Positions 43,241 to 53,269 of a stretch of DNA of 64,000 bases are shown piece after piece. The stretch is from Roseateles_B sp041913905 (lineage in GTDB: Bacteria > Pseudomonadota > Gammaproteobacteria > Burkholderiales > Burkholderiaceae_C), in assembly GCA_041913905.1 (NCBI GenBank), contig JAYSEK010000032.1, forward strand, positions 3,068 through 67,067. The letters run 5' to 3'. Within the stretch, counting starts at the first letter, position 1, and each line of letters begins with the position of its first letter. A program made the position numbers and the translations under genes. Under the pieces are notes generated by a model. It saw only the letters and a list, made by a program, of their open reading frames with translations, was not told where the DNA came from and did no database searches.

Positions 43241-45352
43241 ATGAACGCCATTCCTCGCTGGTCGTTTGCCTTGGTCATGGGCTGCTGCAGTGCCGGGGCC
43301 TGCTGCCAGGGCGCCGGGAGTTCGCCGGCCCCCCAGTCTTCCCAGACGTCGCTCCTGGACCTCGACCTCGATGCGCTGACCCGGCTCGAGGTGCGCAGCG
43401 CCACCGGCTTTCGCATGAGCGCGCGTGAGGCGCCGGCGGTGGTCTCCGTGATCACCTCGCAGCAGATGGAGGCCCTGGGCGCCTGGACGGTGGAGGAGGC
43501 GCTGCAGGGCGTGCCGGGCCTGCACGTCTCGGCCAAGAACCGCAACGCCCTCTTCGTGATCCGGGGCATGTACACCTTTGACAACCCGCAGGTGCTGGTC
43601 ACGCTCAACGACGTGCCCGTCAACGAGCCGTTCTCGGGTGCGCTGGGTTCCGGCCTGCAGATCCCGCTGAGCGCCGTGGAGCGCATCGAGGTGGTGCGCG
43701 GGCCGGGCTCGGCGGTGTTCGGGGCCGACGCGTTTGCCGGCGTGCTGAACATCGTCACCCGCGACCCGCTGCATGAGCCGGAGAGCGCTGCCGGCGTGTC
43801 GCTGGGCGACTTCCGTTCCGGCGGCTGGTGGGTGCGCAAGACCACCCGGCTGGGCGAGTGGGGCCTGATGGCCGCGCTGGAAGGCCGGCGTACCAGCGGA
43901 GACCGCGGCCGCGTCATCCCCTCGGACCTGCAGACCTTCTTCGACCAGATCTTCGGCAGCCGCGCGACCCTGGCGCCCGGACCCTTGGACACACAGCATC
44001 GCTCGACCAATCTCCACGTCGAGCTGGCGCGCAGCGACCTGCAGCTGCGCCTGTGGCACTACCGCGCCGACGGCATGGGCGCGGCCTGGGGCGCGGCGGG
44101 CGCGCTGGACCCCGCCTCCACCGCCGATTCGCGGCAGACGCTGCTGGAGATGCGCTACACCCTGCCCGGCAGCAGTGCCGATTCCCAGCAGATGCTGCAG
44201 GCCAGCTGGACCAACTTCTGGTACGACAGCCGCTACCACGTCTTCCCGGCCGGCGCCGTGCTGCCGGTGAACGCCGCCGGCGATCTCTTCGGTCCCGACG
44301 CGAGCCTGATGCGCTTCGACGAAGGCGTGATCGGCAACCCGGGCAATGAGCTGAACATCTATCGCCTGGGCTGGGAGTGGAACTTCAAGCCATCGCCCGC
44401 GCACCGCTGGCGGCTGGCGCTGGGCGCCGTCCGCCAGCGCTTCCACGCCTGGGAAGCGAAGAACTTCAGCAACGGCGGCCATCCCGGGCAGGTGCTGGAC
44501 GTGACCGGCACGTCCTACGTCTACGCGCCGGACCTGAAGCGCAGCTTCCACTACGTCTCGGTGCAGGACGTGTGGCGCTGGAGCCCGCAGGCCGAGCTCA
44601 CCTTGGGCGTGCGGGCGGACGACTACAGCGACTTCGGCCGCACGGTCAACCCGCGGGCCTCGCTGGTCTGGCAGCACGGGCCGACGCTGAGCTCGAAGTG
44701 GCTCTATGGCCGTGCCTTCCGCGCGCCTTCGATGAAGGAGCAGTATGTGGCCTCCAATCCGGTGAACATCGGGTCCAAGACCCTGAAGCCGGAAACCGTC
44801 CAGACCTGGGAATGGCAGCTGGACTGGACCCCCAGCGGCCAGTTCAGCGCGCGCCTGGCCTTGTTCCGCTATGCGATGCGCGACCTCATCCGCCTGACCA
44901 GCGGCGTGTACCGCAATGTGGGCTCGCTGCGCGGGCCCGGCGCCGAGACCGAGCTGGAGTGGCGGCCCAGCGAAGCCACCCGCCTGGGCCTCGTGCATTC
45001 CCTGCAGCGGGCCCACGATGACCAGGGCCAACCCGCGCCCTACGCGCCGCGGCAAACCCTGCAGCTGAGCCTGGACCAGCGCCTGGGCGGCGACTGGCAG
45101 CTCAATGTGCAGCAGCGCTTCGTGGGCCAGCGGCCCCGCGAGCCCGGCAACGCCACCGCGCCGCTGCCCTCGTATCGCAGGCTGGACCTGAACCTGCGCC
45201 ACCAGCCGCCGGGCAGTGCCTGGAGCTGGAGCCTGGGACTGCGCAATGCGCTGAACCAGGCAGCTGCCGAGCCCGTGGACACCGACGCCATCCCGGGCGA
45301 CGCGCCGCAGGCCGGGCGGCAATGGCGGCTGGACGCGAGGGTCCGCTTTTGA
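43241..45352 (+). CDS. TonB-dependent receptor of a TonB-YfiR-kinase module
   Basis: A 703-residue outer-membrane protein: signal peptide (WSFALVMGCCSAGACCQ), the N-terminal LDLDALTRLEVRSATGF segment, plug (REAPAVVSVITSQQMEALGA, then VERIEVVRGPGSAVFGADAF) and barrel ending WRLDARVRF. The ATG at 43241 has GGAG 7 bp upstream; earlier in-frame ATGs give no signal peptide. Its stop overlaps the yfiR-like TTG start. Receptors of this class act as surface sensors coupled to the next genes rather than, or besides, transporters (inference). Confidence 0.88.
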   Translation: MNAIPRWSFALVMGCCSAGACCQGAGSSPAPQSSQTSLLDLDLDALTRLEVRSATGFRMSAREAPAVVSVITSQQMEALGAWTVEEALQGVPGLHVSAKNRNALFVIRGMYTFDNPQVLVTLNDVPVNEPFSGALGSGLQIPLSAVERIEVVRGPGSAVFGADAFAGVLNIVTRDPLHEPESAAGVSLGDFRSGGWWVRKTTRLGEWGLMAALEGRRTSGDRGRVIPSDLQTFFDQIFGSRATLAPGPLDTQHRSTNLHVELARSDLQLRLWHYRADGMGAAWGAAGALDPASTADSRQTLLEMRYTLPGSSADSQQMLQASWTNFWYDSRYHVFPAGAVLPVNAAGDLFGPDASLMRFDEGVIGNPGNELNIYRLGWEWNFKPSPAHRWRLALGAVRQRFHAWEAKNFSNGGHPGQVLDVTGTSYVYAPDLKRSFHYVSVQDVWRWSPQAELTLGVRADDYSDFGRTVNPRASLVWQHGPTLSSKWLYGRAFRAPSMKEQYVASNPVNIGSKTLKPETVQTWEWQLDWTPSGQFSARLALFRYAMRDLIRLTSGVYRNVGSLRGPGAETELEWRPSEATRLGLVHSLQRAHDDQGQPAPYAPRQTLQLSLDQRLGGDWQLNVQQRFVGQRPREPGNATAPLPSYRRLDLNLRHQPPGSAWSWSLGLRNALNQAAAEPVDTDAIPGDAPQAGRQWRLDARVRF

Positions 45353-45930
45353 ACACCCGCAGCCCATGGCCCCGCACCTGCGCCGGCCTTGGGCTGGCCT
45401 TGCTGCTCGGCTTGGCCGGCGGCGGCGCGGTCTCGGCGGAAGAGTCGGCGGTGAGCGAGTACCGGTTGAAGGTCGCCTTCCTGTTCCGCTTCACCCAGTT
45501 CATCGAATGGCCCGCCTCCGCCTGGAGCCGGCCGGACGACGCCTTCGTTCTCTGCATCCTGGGCCCGGACCCCTTTGGCGAGGCCTTGCAGGAGCTGGGT
45601 TCGCGCCGCCACGGCAATCGCCCGCTGAGGCTGCAGTACCTGGCCACCGCCCGCGAGGCGCGCGGCTGCCAGCTGGTCTACGTGGACAAGCCCAGCCCGC
45701 GCGAACTGGGCGAGCTGCTGGCTGCGGTGCGCGACGCGCCGGTGCTGACCGTCTCCAGTGCGCCTGATTTCGCCGATGCGGGCGGCGGCCTGGGCTTCGT
45801 CCAGGCGCAGGGGCGGCTGCGTTTCGAGGTGAACCTGGACGGGCTGCGCCAATCCAGCCTGCGCCCCAGCGCCAAGCTGCTGGAGGTGGCGGCGCGTCTG
45901 GTGGGCCCGGTCAAGGGGAGGCCGGAATGA
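45349..45930 (+). CDS. YfiR-family (DUF4154) periplasmic protein
   Basis: A 193-residue protein with signal peptide (CAGLGLALLLGLAGGGAVSA) and the YfiR domain (RLKVAFLFRFTQFIEWP, ILGPDPFGEAL, VLTVSSAPDFADAGGGLGFV, KLLEVAARLV). YfiR in Pseudomonas represses a membrane diguanylate cyclase from the periplasm. TTG start, overlapping the receptor stop (TTGA); its stop overlaps the kinase start (ATGA). Here its target is presumably the kinase downstream. Confidence 0.9.
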   Translation: MNTRSPWPRTCAGLGLALLLGLAGGGAVSAEESAVSEYRLKVAFLFRFTQFIEWPASAWSRPDDAFVLCILGPDPFGEALQELGSRRHGNRPLRLQYLATAREARGCQLVYVDKPSPRELGELLAAVRDAPVLTVSSAPDFADAGGGLGFVQAQGRLRFEVNLDGLRQSSLRPSAKLLEVAARLVGPVKGRPE

Positions 45931-48527
45931 GCCGCTCACAGCCCTTGTCCGCCTGGCCCATACGCCGGCTGAGCCTGCTGCTCATCATGGGGGTGAGCCT
46001 GGCGGCGCTGCTTTTGTCCAGCGGCCTGCAGCTGTGGTTCGAGGCCCGCAGTGCCCGCCAGGCCCTGCAGGGCGAACTGCATTCGCTGGCCACGCTGCTG
46101 GCCAACCGCAGCACGGCCGCGCTGGCCTTTGACGACCCCGCCACGGCGCGCGAGAACCTTGACGCCCTGCAGGGCCTGCCGCATGTGATGCGAGGCTGCC
46201 TGTATGACGAGCAGGGGCGGCTGTTCGCGCATTTCGCGCGCAGCGGCACGGCGGACTGCCCGCCGCAGCTGCGCGGCTATGCCCTGCTGCCCGGCGATGT
46301 GCTGCTCACCGAGGTGCCTGTGAAGACGGATGCCCAGCGCCAGGGCCAGCTGCGCATCGAGGCCAGCCTGGAGCTGCTCCACCACCGGCTGTGGCAGCAG
46401 TTGCAGCTGCAGCTGCTGACCATTGCGCTGACCGCGGGCCTGGCCCTGCTGCTGGCCTCGCGCCTGCAGGGTCTGATCTCGCGGCCGCTGCGTGCGCTCA
46501 GTGCCGTGGCGCGCGAGGTGGTGAGCCAGGGCGACTACCGGACCCGCGCTGCGGCAGAAGGGCCTGCCGAGTTGCAGCAGCTGGCGCTGGCCTTCAACCA
46601 GCTGATGGAGACGGTGTCCGCCCAGCAGGCTTCGCTGGAAGCCTCCCGGCGTGCGGCGCTGGAGCAGCTGGCCTGGGCGCAGTCCAGCCAGGCCACGCTG
46701 TCCGGACTGGCGCGCTCGCCGGGGGCCGCCGCGGCGGACGTGCCGATGCTGATGCATGCCATGCTGCGGGCGCTGCCCGCCTTGCTGCCGGGCTGCTGCT
46801 ATCGGCTGGGCGTGCAGTTCGCGCCGGGCGCGGGCGGCAAGCGCCTGGGGCAGCTGATGCGCTTCCCCCGCGGCGAACCGGAACCGGACAGCGTGCAGTC
46901 CGCCTGGGACTCGCCCGCCGTCCACGCCGGGCTGCAATGGCACCGTGCGGGCACGGGGCGCTGCCTGGCTGTCAGCCAGTGCACCGAGGATCCGAGGCTG
47001 GATGCCCAGGCGCGCCAGGCTCTGGATGAAGCCGCGGTCGGCGCCTTCCTGTGGGCCTCGGCCGGTGCGGCCAACTCCGACACGCTCGCCTTTGTCTGCG
47101 TCGAGCGCCGCCTGGGCGGGGCCGGCGAGGTCTGGCCTGCCGACGCTGCCGGGCTGGCCTGCGAGCTCTCGGACCTGCTGGCCCTGGTGGCCCACGATGC
47201 CAGCCGCCGCCAGGCCGAGGCCACGCTGCGCGATCGCGAGGCCTACAACGAGCTGCTCTTCCAGGGCTCCTGCATGCCTCTGGCCCTGCTGGATCCGCAG
47301 AGCGGGCAGTTCGTCGACGCCAACGCCGCGGCGCTGGCCGCTTTCGGCGTGCCGGACCTGCCTTCGCTGCGACTGTTGCGCCCCGCACAGCTGGCCGTGC
47401 CGGAGCAGCTCGGCCCGCGCGGGTTCGGTGCGCAGTTCAGCCGGCTGCTGGCGGCTGCGCAGGCGGGGGCACGGCCGGTGGTGGAGATGGAGCTGCAGCG
47501 CCTGGACGGCAGCCGGTGGACGGCCGAGGTGCATGGCGACCGCATCGACACCGCGCTGGGGTCCTGGGTGCAGCTCAGCCTGATCGACATCTCATCGCGC
47601 CTGCAGGCGCAGCGCGCGGCCGAGCAGCTCAACGCCGAGCTGGAGGCCCGCGTGGCAAGGCGCACGGCGGCGCTGTCCGAGGCCAACGAGCGGCTCAGCA
47701 CGACCCTGGACACGCTGGAGCGCGCCAAGGACGAGCTGGTGCGGCATGAGCGGCTGGCCTCGCTGGGCGCGCTGGTGGCGGGGGTCGCGCACGAGCTGAA
47801 CACGCCCATTGGCAACAGCCTGGTCGTGGCCTCGACCCTGCAGGACCGCAGCCAGGCGCTCCAGCAGGAAGTGCAGGCGGGCCGCATCCGGCGCAGCGCG
47901 CTGGACGAGTATCTCCAGCTGGCCACGCAAAGCGGCCAGCTGCTGCAGCACAGCCTGCAGCGCGCGGCCGAGTTGGTGGCGCGCTTCAAGCAGATGGCCG
48001 AGGATCCGGGCCAGGAGCCCTGCCAGCTCTTTGACCTCAACATCCAGGTCGCCAAGACCGTGCAGGCCCTGCAGGCACCCTTCGCGGCCACGGCGCACCG
48101 CCTGGTGTTCGAGCCGGGGCCGCCGCTGCTGCTGAACAGCCGCCCGCTGGCGCTGGAGCAGGTCCTGTCCCAGCTGGTCATGAACACCCTGATCCATGCG
48201 CACGGGCCGGACAAGCCGGGGCTGACGCGGGTCCGCGTGCTGCGTGAGGAAGACGGCTGTGGCGCGCGCGTGGAGGTGGAGGACGATGGCGCAGGCATTC
48301 CCGCCCAGCATCTGCCACGGATCTTCGACCCCTTCTTCACCACCCGGCTGGGCTCCGGCGGCAACGGCCTGGGCCTGCACACGGTGTTCCGTCTGGTGAC
48401 GCAGGCCCTGGGCGGCCGGGTCGGCGTGCGCAGCCAACCGGGCCGCGGCAGCTGCTTCACCCTGACGCTGCCGCAGCAGCTGCCCCAGGCGCTGGCGGCG
48501 GCGGTGGACGACGCCGCCGCGCGGTGA
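45927..48527 (+). CDS. Membrane sensor histidine kinase with CHASE8-like, GAF and PAS domains
   Basis: An 866-residue kinase: TM helix (~12-32), periplasmic CHASE8-type domain, second TM helix (~150-178), HAMP (RPLRALSAVAREVVSQGDYR), GAF-like region (~250-430), PAS (~440-550), coiled coil, HisKA with phospho-acceptor about His622 (GVAHELNTPIGN) and HATPase with VEDDGAGIP, FDPFFTTRLG and GGNGLGLHTVF. No receiver domain is fused and no response regulator is adjacent. It replaces the GGDEF cyclase usual in YfiR modules. Confidence 0.92.
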   Translation: MSRSQPLSAWPIRRLSLLLIMGVSLAALLLSSGLQLWFEARSARQALQGELHSLATLLANRSTAALAFDDPATARENLDALQGLPHVMRGCLYDEQGRLFAHFARSGTADCPPQLRGYALLPGDVLLTEVPVKTDAQRQGQLRIEASLELLHHRLWQQLQLQLLTIALTAGLALLLASRLQGLISRPLRALSAVAREVVSQGDYRTRAAAEGPAELQQLALAFNQLMETVSAQQASLEASRRAALEQLAWAQSSQATLSGLARSPGAAAADVPMLMHAMLRALPALLPGCCYRLGVQFAPGAGGKRLGQLMRFPRGEPEPDSVQSAWDSPAVHAGLQWHRAGTGRCLAVSQCTEDPRLDAQARQALDEAAVGAFLWASAGAANSDTLAFVCVERRLGGAGEVWPADAAGLACELSDLLALVAHDASRRQAEATLRDREAYNELLFQGSCMPLALLDPQSGQFVDANAAALAAFGVPDLPSLRLLRPAQLAVPEQLGPRGFGAQFSRLLAAAQAGARPVVEMELQRLDGSRWTAEVHGDRIDTALGSWVQLSLIDISSRLQAQRAAEQLNAELEARVARRTAALSEANERLSTTLDTLERAKDELVRHERLASLGALVAGVAHELNTPIGNSLVVASTLQDRSQALQQEVQAGRIRRSALDEYLQLATQSGQLLQHSLQRAAELVARFKQMAEDPGQEPCQLFDLNIQVAKTVQALQAPFAATAHRLVFEPGPPLLLNSRPLALEQVLSQLVMNTLIHAHGPDKPGLTRVRVLREEDGCGARVEVEDDGAGIPAQHLPRIFDPFFTTRLGSGGNGLGLHTVFRLVTQALGGRVGVRSQPGRGSCFTLTLPQQLPQALAAAVDDAAAR

Positions 48528-48592
48528 CCTTTAGCGCCCGCCGGATGATTTGCTAGGCTCGCGGCTTCGTCCATTGACGTGGAGCCCCCGTC

Positions 48593-50791
48593 TTGAAACT
48601 CCCCTATGTCCTGGCCGCCGGCCTCAGCCTTGCTGCGCCGCTGACGACCGTCCGAGCTGCCGAAGCCGCCACCCCTGCGAGTGCCACCGTGAGTTCTGCC
48701 GTGATCCCCACCAACGCCCTGCTCAGCGAAAGCCCGCTGCCCCTGCGCTATCCGCCTTTCGACAAGATCCGCGACGCCGATTTCGCGCCCGCGCTGGATG
48801 CCGGCATGGCCGAGCAGCTCAAGGAAGTGGCGGCCATCGCCGACAACCCCGCCGCCCCGAGCTTCGAGAACACGCTCGTGGCGCTGGAGCGCTCCGGCCG
48901 GACGCTCAGCCGCGCGACCACCGTCCTCTTCAGCCTGCTGGGGGCCGACTCCAACCCCGAGCGCCTGAAGCTGCAGGCCGAGTACGCCCCCAAGCTGGCC
49001 GCCCATGGCGACGCGATCTTCCTCAATCCCAAGCTGTACCGGCGCATCGCGGCGCTGTATGAGCAGCGTGACAAGCTGGGCGCCGTCGAGCAGCGCCTCA
49101 CCGAGCGCTACTACAAGCGCCTGGTGCGCGCCGGTGCCAAGCTGGATGAGGCGCAGAAGACGCGCATCAAGGCCATCAATGCCGAACTGGCTCGCCTGGG
49201 CGCGCAGTTCAACCAGGCCGTGCTGGCCGAGGTGAACGCCAGCGCCGTGGTGGTGGACAGCGAAGCCGAACTCAAGGGCCTCTCTGCCGGCCAGATCGCC
49301 GCCGCCCGCGAAGCGGCCAAGGCCCGCGGCCTGGAAGGCAAGTTCGTGATCGCCCTGCTCAACACCACCGGCCAGCCCTTCGAGGCCCAGCTGGAGAACC
49401 GCGCCCTGCGTGAGCGCCTGCACAAGGCCTCGGTGGCCCGCGGCAGCCGCGGCAACGAGCACGACACCACCGCCATCGTGGCCCAGGTCACTGCGCTGCG
49501 CGCCGAGCGCGCGCAGATGCTGGGCTATGCCACGCATGCCGACTTCGTGCTGGAGGAGGAGACCGCCAAGACCCAGCAGGCCGTCAACGCCATGCTGCGC
49601 CAGCTGGCGCCTGCCGCGGTGGCCGCTACGCGCCGCGAAGGTGCCGAGCTGCAGGCCCTGATCGACAAGGAACAGGCCGCCAAGGGCGAGCCCAGCTTCA
49701 AGCTCGAAGCCTGGGACTGGGCCTTCTACAGCGAGCGCCTGCGCGCCGCCAAGTTCGGCTTCGACGAAAGCCAGCTCAAGCCCTACCTGGAGCTGACGAA
49801 CGTGCTGGAGAAGGGCGTGTTCTACGCCGCCGAGAAGGTCTACGGCCTGCGCTTCAAGGAGCGCCGCGACCTGCCCGTCTACCACCCCGATGTGCGCGTC
49901 TACGACGTCTTCAATGCCGATGGCTCGCAGCTTGCCATCTTCATCGCCGACATGTACGCCCGGCCCTCCAAGCGCGGTGGCGCCTGGATGAACGCCTACG
50001 TGTCGCAGAACGGCCTGGAGGGCACGCTGCCCGTGGTGGCCAACCACCTCAACATTCCCAAGCCGCCGGCCGGCGAACCCACGCTGATGACCTGGGACGA
50101 GGTGCGCACCGCCTTCCATGAGTTCGGCCATGCCCTGCATGGCATGTTCTCGCAGGTGAAGTACCCGACCTTCGCCGGCACGGCCGTGCCGCGCGACTTC
50201 GTCGAGTTCCCCTCGCAGGTCAACGAGATGTGGGCCGACTGGCCCGAGATCCTGGCCCACTATGCCAAGCACCACAAGACCGGCGAGGCCATGCCTCGCG
50301 CTCTGCTGGACAAGGTCCTGGCCGCCGGCAAGTTCAACCAGGGCTTTGCCACCACCGAGTACCTGTCGGCCTCGGTGCTGGACCAGCGCTGGCACCAGCT
50401 GAAGCCCGGCGAGGTGCCCAAGGCCGAGCAGGTCATGGCCTTCGAGGCCCGCGTGCTCAAGGAGGAGGGCTTCGACTACGCCCCCGTGCCGCCGCGTTAC
50501 CGCACGCCCTACTTCAGCCACATCATGGGCGGCTACGCGGCCGGCTACTACGCCTACATCTGGTCCGAGGTGCTGGACGCCAACACGGTGGACTGGTTCA
50601 AGGCGCAGGGCGGCCTCAAGCGCGAGCTGGGCGAAGTCTTCCGCGCCAAGCTGCTGAGCCAGGGCGGCAGCCGCGACGCGCTGGAGCTGTTCCGCAGCGT
50701 GGTCGGCCACGAGCCGCAGATCGAACCGCTGCTGGAACGGCGTGGGCTGAAGGTCAAGGCCAGTGCCGAGGGGCAGGTGGCAGCGAAGTAG
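48593..50791 (+). CDS. dcp: M3-family peptidyl-dipeptidase, exported
   Basis: A 732-residue zinc metallopeptidase cleaving dipeptides from peptide C-termini. Signal peptide (VLAAGLSLAAPLTTVRA) then the M3 fold; zinc site HEFGHALHGMFS (His about residue 509) with the downstream FVEFPSQVNEMWAD glutamate. TTG start, supported by GTGGAG upstream and by the signal peptide beginning there. The periplasmic location differs from the cytosolic E. coli Dcp. Confidence 0.92.
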   Translation: MKLPYVLAAGLSLAAPLTTVRAAEAATPASATVSSAVIPTNALLSESPLPLRYPPFDKIRDADFAPALDAGMAEQLKEVAAIADNPAAPSFENTLVALERSGRTLSRATTVLFSLLGADSNPERLKLQAEYAPKLAAHGDAIFLNPKLYRRIAALYEQRDKLGAVEQRLTERYYKRLVRAGAKLDEAQKTRIKAINAELARLGAQFNQAVLAEVNASAVVVDSEAELKGLSAGQIAAAREAAKARGLEGKFVIALLNTTGQPFEAQLENRALRERLHKASVARGSRGNEHDTTAIVAQVTALRAERAQMLGYATHADFVLEEETAKTQQAVNAMLRQLAPAAVAATRREGAELQALIDKEQAAKGEPSFKLEAWDWAFYSERLRAAKFGFDESQLKPYLELTNVLEKGVFYAAEKVYGLRFKERRDLPVYHPDVRVYDVFNADGSQLAIFIADMYARPSKRGGAWMNAYVSQNGLEGTLPVVANHLNIPKPPAGEPTLMTWDEVRTAFHEFGHALHGMFSQVKYPTFAGTAVPRDFVEFPSQVNEMWADWPEILAHYAKHHKTGEAMPRALLDKVLAAGKFNQGFATTEYLSASVLDQRWHQLKPGEVPKAEQVMAFEARVLKEEGFDYAPVPPRYRTPYFSHIMGGYAAGYYAYIWSEVLDANTVDWFKAQGGLKRELGEVFRAKLLSQGGSRDALELFRSVVGHEPQIEPLLERRGLKVKASAEGQVAAK

Positions 50792-50883
50792 TCCGCGTGC
50801 ATCCAAACCGATGAACAACGCCCGGGGCCGTGAGGCTGCCGGGCGTTGTGGTTTGTGCTTGGTACCGCGCTGGCCGCAAGCCC

Positions 50884-52047
50884 TCAATCCAGCAGCTTGC
50901 GCGCAATGAGATCCTTCATGATCTCGTTGGTGCCGCCGTAGATCTTCTGCACCCGGGCGTCGGCGTACATGCGCGCAATCGGGTACTCGGCCATATAGCC
51001 GTAGCCGCCGAAGAGCTGCAGGCATTCGTCCATCACCTTGCATTGCTGCTCGGTGGTCCACCACTTGGCCATGTAGGCGGCCTCGTCGTCCAGCGTGCCG
51101 TCGAGCAGGCGTTGCACGCAGTCGTTGACGAAGCTGCGCACCACATGGGCCAGGGTGGCGCATTCGGCGAGCTTGAAGCGCGTGTTCTGGAAGCTCGCGA
51201 TGGCCTGACCAAAAGCCTGGCGCTGGAGCGTGTATTCGACGGTGAGCTCGACGGCCCGCTCGATGCTCGCCGCCGCCGGCACCGCGAGCAGCATGCGTTC
51301 GTAGGGCAGCTGGCTCATCAGCTGTTTGAAGCCCTGACCCTCGGTGCCGCCCAGCAGGTTCGCCGCGGGCACGCGTACGCTCTGGAAGGCCAACTCCGCG
51401 GTGTCCGAGGCATGCTGCCCCAGCTTCTCCAGCCGCCGGCCGACGCTGAAGCCCGGCAGGTTCTCGGTCTCGAGCACGATGAGCGAGACGCCGCGGCTGC
51501 CGGCCTCGCCGGTGCGCACCGCCACCACCAGCAGATTGGCCGTGAAGCCGTTGGTGATGAAGGTCTTGGCGCCGTCGATGACGTAGCTGTCACCATCGCG
51601 GCGCGCGCGGGTCCGCATGGCCTTCAGGTCCGAGCCGCAGCCCGGTTCGGTCATGGCGATGCCGGCCAGCAGCTCGCCGCTGGCCAGCCTGGGCAGCCAG
51701 CGCTGCTTCTGTGCCTCGGTGCCGTAGTCGAGGATGTAGTGCGCGGCGATGGTGTGCACGGCGGTGTTGGCGGGCATCTCGGCGCGGGCGAGTTCGTCCT
51801 GCACGACCAGCTGATAGGCCAGGCTGGCGCCGGCGCCGCCCCAGGCTTCGTCCAGCTCCGGCAGGAGGAAGCCCAGCTCGCCGAAGGGCCGCCACACCTC
51901 GCGCGGGATGTAGCCCTGGCGCCGCCAGCCGTCCAGCTGCGGCGCCAGCTCGGCGCTGACGTAGCGGCGGACCTGCTCGCGAAAAGCCTCGATCTGCTCA
52001 TCCATCCAGGGATGCCGATGCAGGCGGGGCAGAAGATTCATGTCCAT
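50884..52047 (-). CDS. Acyl-CoA dehydrogenase
   Basis: A 387-residue flavoprotein with family signatures GIAMTEPGCGSDLKAMRTRA, DGAKTFITNGFTANLLVVAV and the C-terminal YPIARMYADARVQKIYGGTN with the downstream EIMK. It introduces a double bond into an acyl-CoA; chain specificity unknown. It is 37 bp downstream of a thiolase gene on the same strand, an operon suited to degradation of a particular acid or steroid-like side chain. A divergent AraC regulator precedes the pair. Confidence 0.92.
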   Translation of the reverse strand: MDMNLLPRLHRHPWMDEQIEAFREQVRRYVSAELAPQLDGWRRQGYIPREVWRPFGELGFLLPELDEAWGGAGASLAYQLVVQDELARAEMPANTAVHTIAAHYILDYGTEAQKQRWLPRLASGELLAGIAMTEPGCGSDLKAMRTRARRDGDSYVIDGAKTFITNGFTANLLVVAVRTGEAGSRGVSLIVLETENLPGFSVGRRLEKLGQHASDTAELAFQSVRVPAANLLGGTEGQGFKQLMSQLPYERMLLAVPAAASIERAVELTVEYTLQRQAFGQAIASFQNTRFKLAECATLAHVVRSFVNDCVQRLLDGTLDDEAAYMAKWWTTEQQCKVMDECLQLFGGYGYMAEYPIARMYADARVQKIYGGTNEIMKDLIARKLLD

Positions 52048-52084
52048 GGTGGATTCCCGTCAATGCAGCGGCTGCATGCGCCGC

Positions 52085-53269
52085 TCAGGCCTTCTCATAC
52101 AGCGTCACCACGCAGGCGCCGCCCAGTCCCAGGTTGTGCTGCAGGGCCAGCCGTGCGCCGGGCACCTGCCGCAGTCCGGCCTCGCCGCGCAGTTGCTGAA
52201 CCAGCTCCGTGCACTGGGCCAGGCCCGTGGCGCCCAGGGGATGGCCTTTGCTGAGCAGGCCGCCGGACGGGTTGGTCACGACGCGTCCACCGTAGCTGTT
52301 GTCGCCATCCAGGACGAATTGCTCGGCACCGCCGACCGGGCAGAGGCCCAGAGCTTCGTAGGTGATCAGCTCGTTGTGCGCAAAGCAGTCGTGCAGCTCG
52401 ACGACATCGATGTCCTGCGGCCCCACGCCCGCTGCCTCGTAGACCTGCCCGGCGGCATGGCGGGCCATGCTGAAGCCGACCAGCTCGCGCATGTCGCGCG
52501 ACTCGAAGGTCTCCGGGCCGTCGGTGCTCATGGCCTGCGCCCGGATGTGCACGCCGGCCTGGATGCCATGCCGCGCGGCAAAGCCTTCGGAACACAGCAG
52601 CGCAGCCGCGGCGCCGCAGGTGGGCGGGCAGGCCATCAGGCGTGTCATCACGCCCGGCCACATGACGGGCGAGTTCAGCACTTCCTCCTCGCTGAGCACC
52701 GTCCTGAACAGCGCCAGCGGGTTGTTGGCCGCATGGCGGCTGGCCTTGGCGCGGATCTTGGCAAAGGTGCTCAGCTGCGTCCCGTACTGCTGCATGTGCG
52801 CGAGGCCGGCGCCGCCGAAATAGCGCAGCGCCAGCGGGATTTCCGCATGGCCGACCAGCTCGTCGGTGGTCTGGTCGAAGCGGTCGAAGGGGCTGGGGCG
52901 GTCCTTGAACACCGAGCCCAGGGCACCCGGGCTCATCTGCTCGAAGCCCAGGGCGAGCACGCATTCCGCAGCGCCGCTCTCGACGGCCTGACGCGCCAGG
53001 AACAGCGCGGTGGAGCCGGTCGAACAGTTGTTGTTGACGTTGATCACGGGGATGCCGGTCATGCCGACGTCATACAGCGCGCGCTGGCCGGCCGTGCTGT
53101 CCGCGTAGACATAGCCCACATAGGCCTGCTGCACCTGCTCGTAGGCGATGCCGGCATCGGCCAGGGCCAGGCGGGTCGCCTCGGCGGCCATCTGCGGGTA
53201 GGGCGCGCTCGCGCCCGGCTTGGTGAAGGGGATCATGCCGACACCGGCGACGAATACCTTGCGATTCAT
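52085..53269 (-). CDS. SCP2-type thiolase / lipid-transfer acetyl-CoA acetyltransferase
   Basis: A 394-residue thiolase of the sterol-carrier/nondecarboxylating class: acyl-accepting cysteine in NVNNNCSTGSTALFLA, then ELHDCFAHNELITYEALGL and GGLLSKGHPLGATGLAQ. Start ATG at 53269 gives the family N-terminus MNRKVFVAGVGMIPF. First gene of a two-gene operon with an acyl-CoA dehydrogenase; divergent from an AraC regulator across 204 bp. Confidence 0.9.
   Translation of the reverse strand: MNRKVFVAGVGMIPFTKPGASAPYPQMAAEATRLALADAGIAYEQVQQAYVGYVYADSTAGQRALYDVGMTGIPVINVNNNCSTGSTALFLARQAVESGAAECVLALGFEQMSPGALGSVFKDRPSPFDRFDQTTDELVGHAEIPLALRYFGGAGLAHMQQYGTQLSTFAKIRAKASRHAANNPLALFRTVLSEEEVLNSPVMWPGVMTRLMACPPTCGAAAALLCSEGFAARHGIQAGVHIRAQAMSTDGPETFESRDMRELVGFSMARHAAGQVYEAAGVGPQDIDVVELHDCFAHNELITYEALGLCPVGGAEQFVLDGDNSYGGRVVTNPSGGLLSKGHPLGATGLAQCTELVQQLRGEAGLRQVPGARLALQHNLGLGGACVVTLYEKA

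Noticed and set aside
41558..45367. Very long open frame (over 1200 codons) on the minus strand opposite chrA and the TonB receptor
   Set aside because: High GC removes stop codons from shadow frames. The composition is Gln/His/Arg-rich and repetitive, while the plus strand carries well-conserved proteins throughout.
47243..51163. Long minus-strand open frame opposite the histidine kinase and the M3 peptidase
   Set aside because: Same shadow effect; no domain is recognisable and both opposite genes have intact catalytic motifs.
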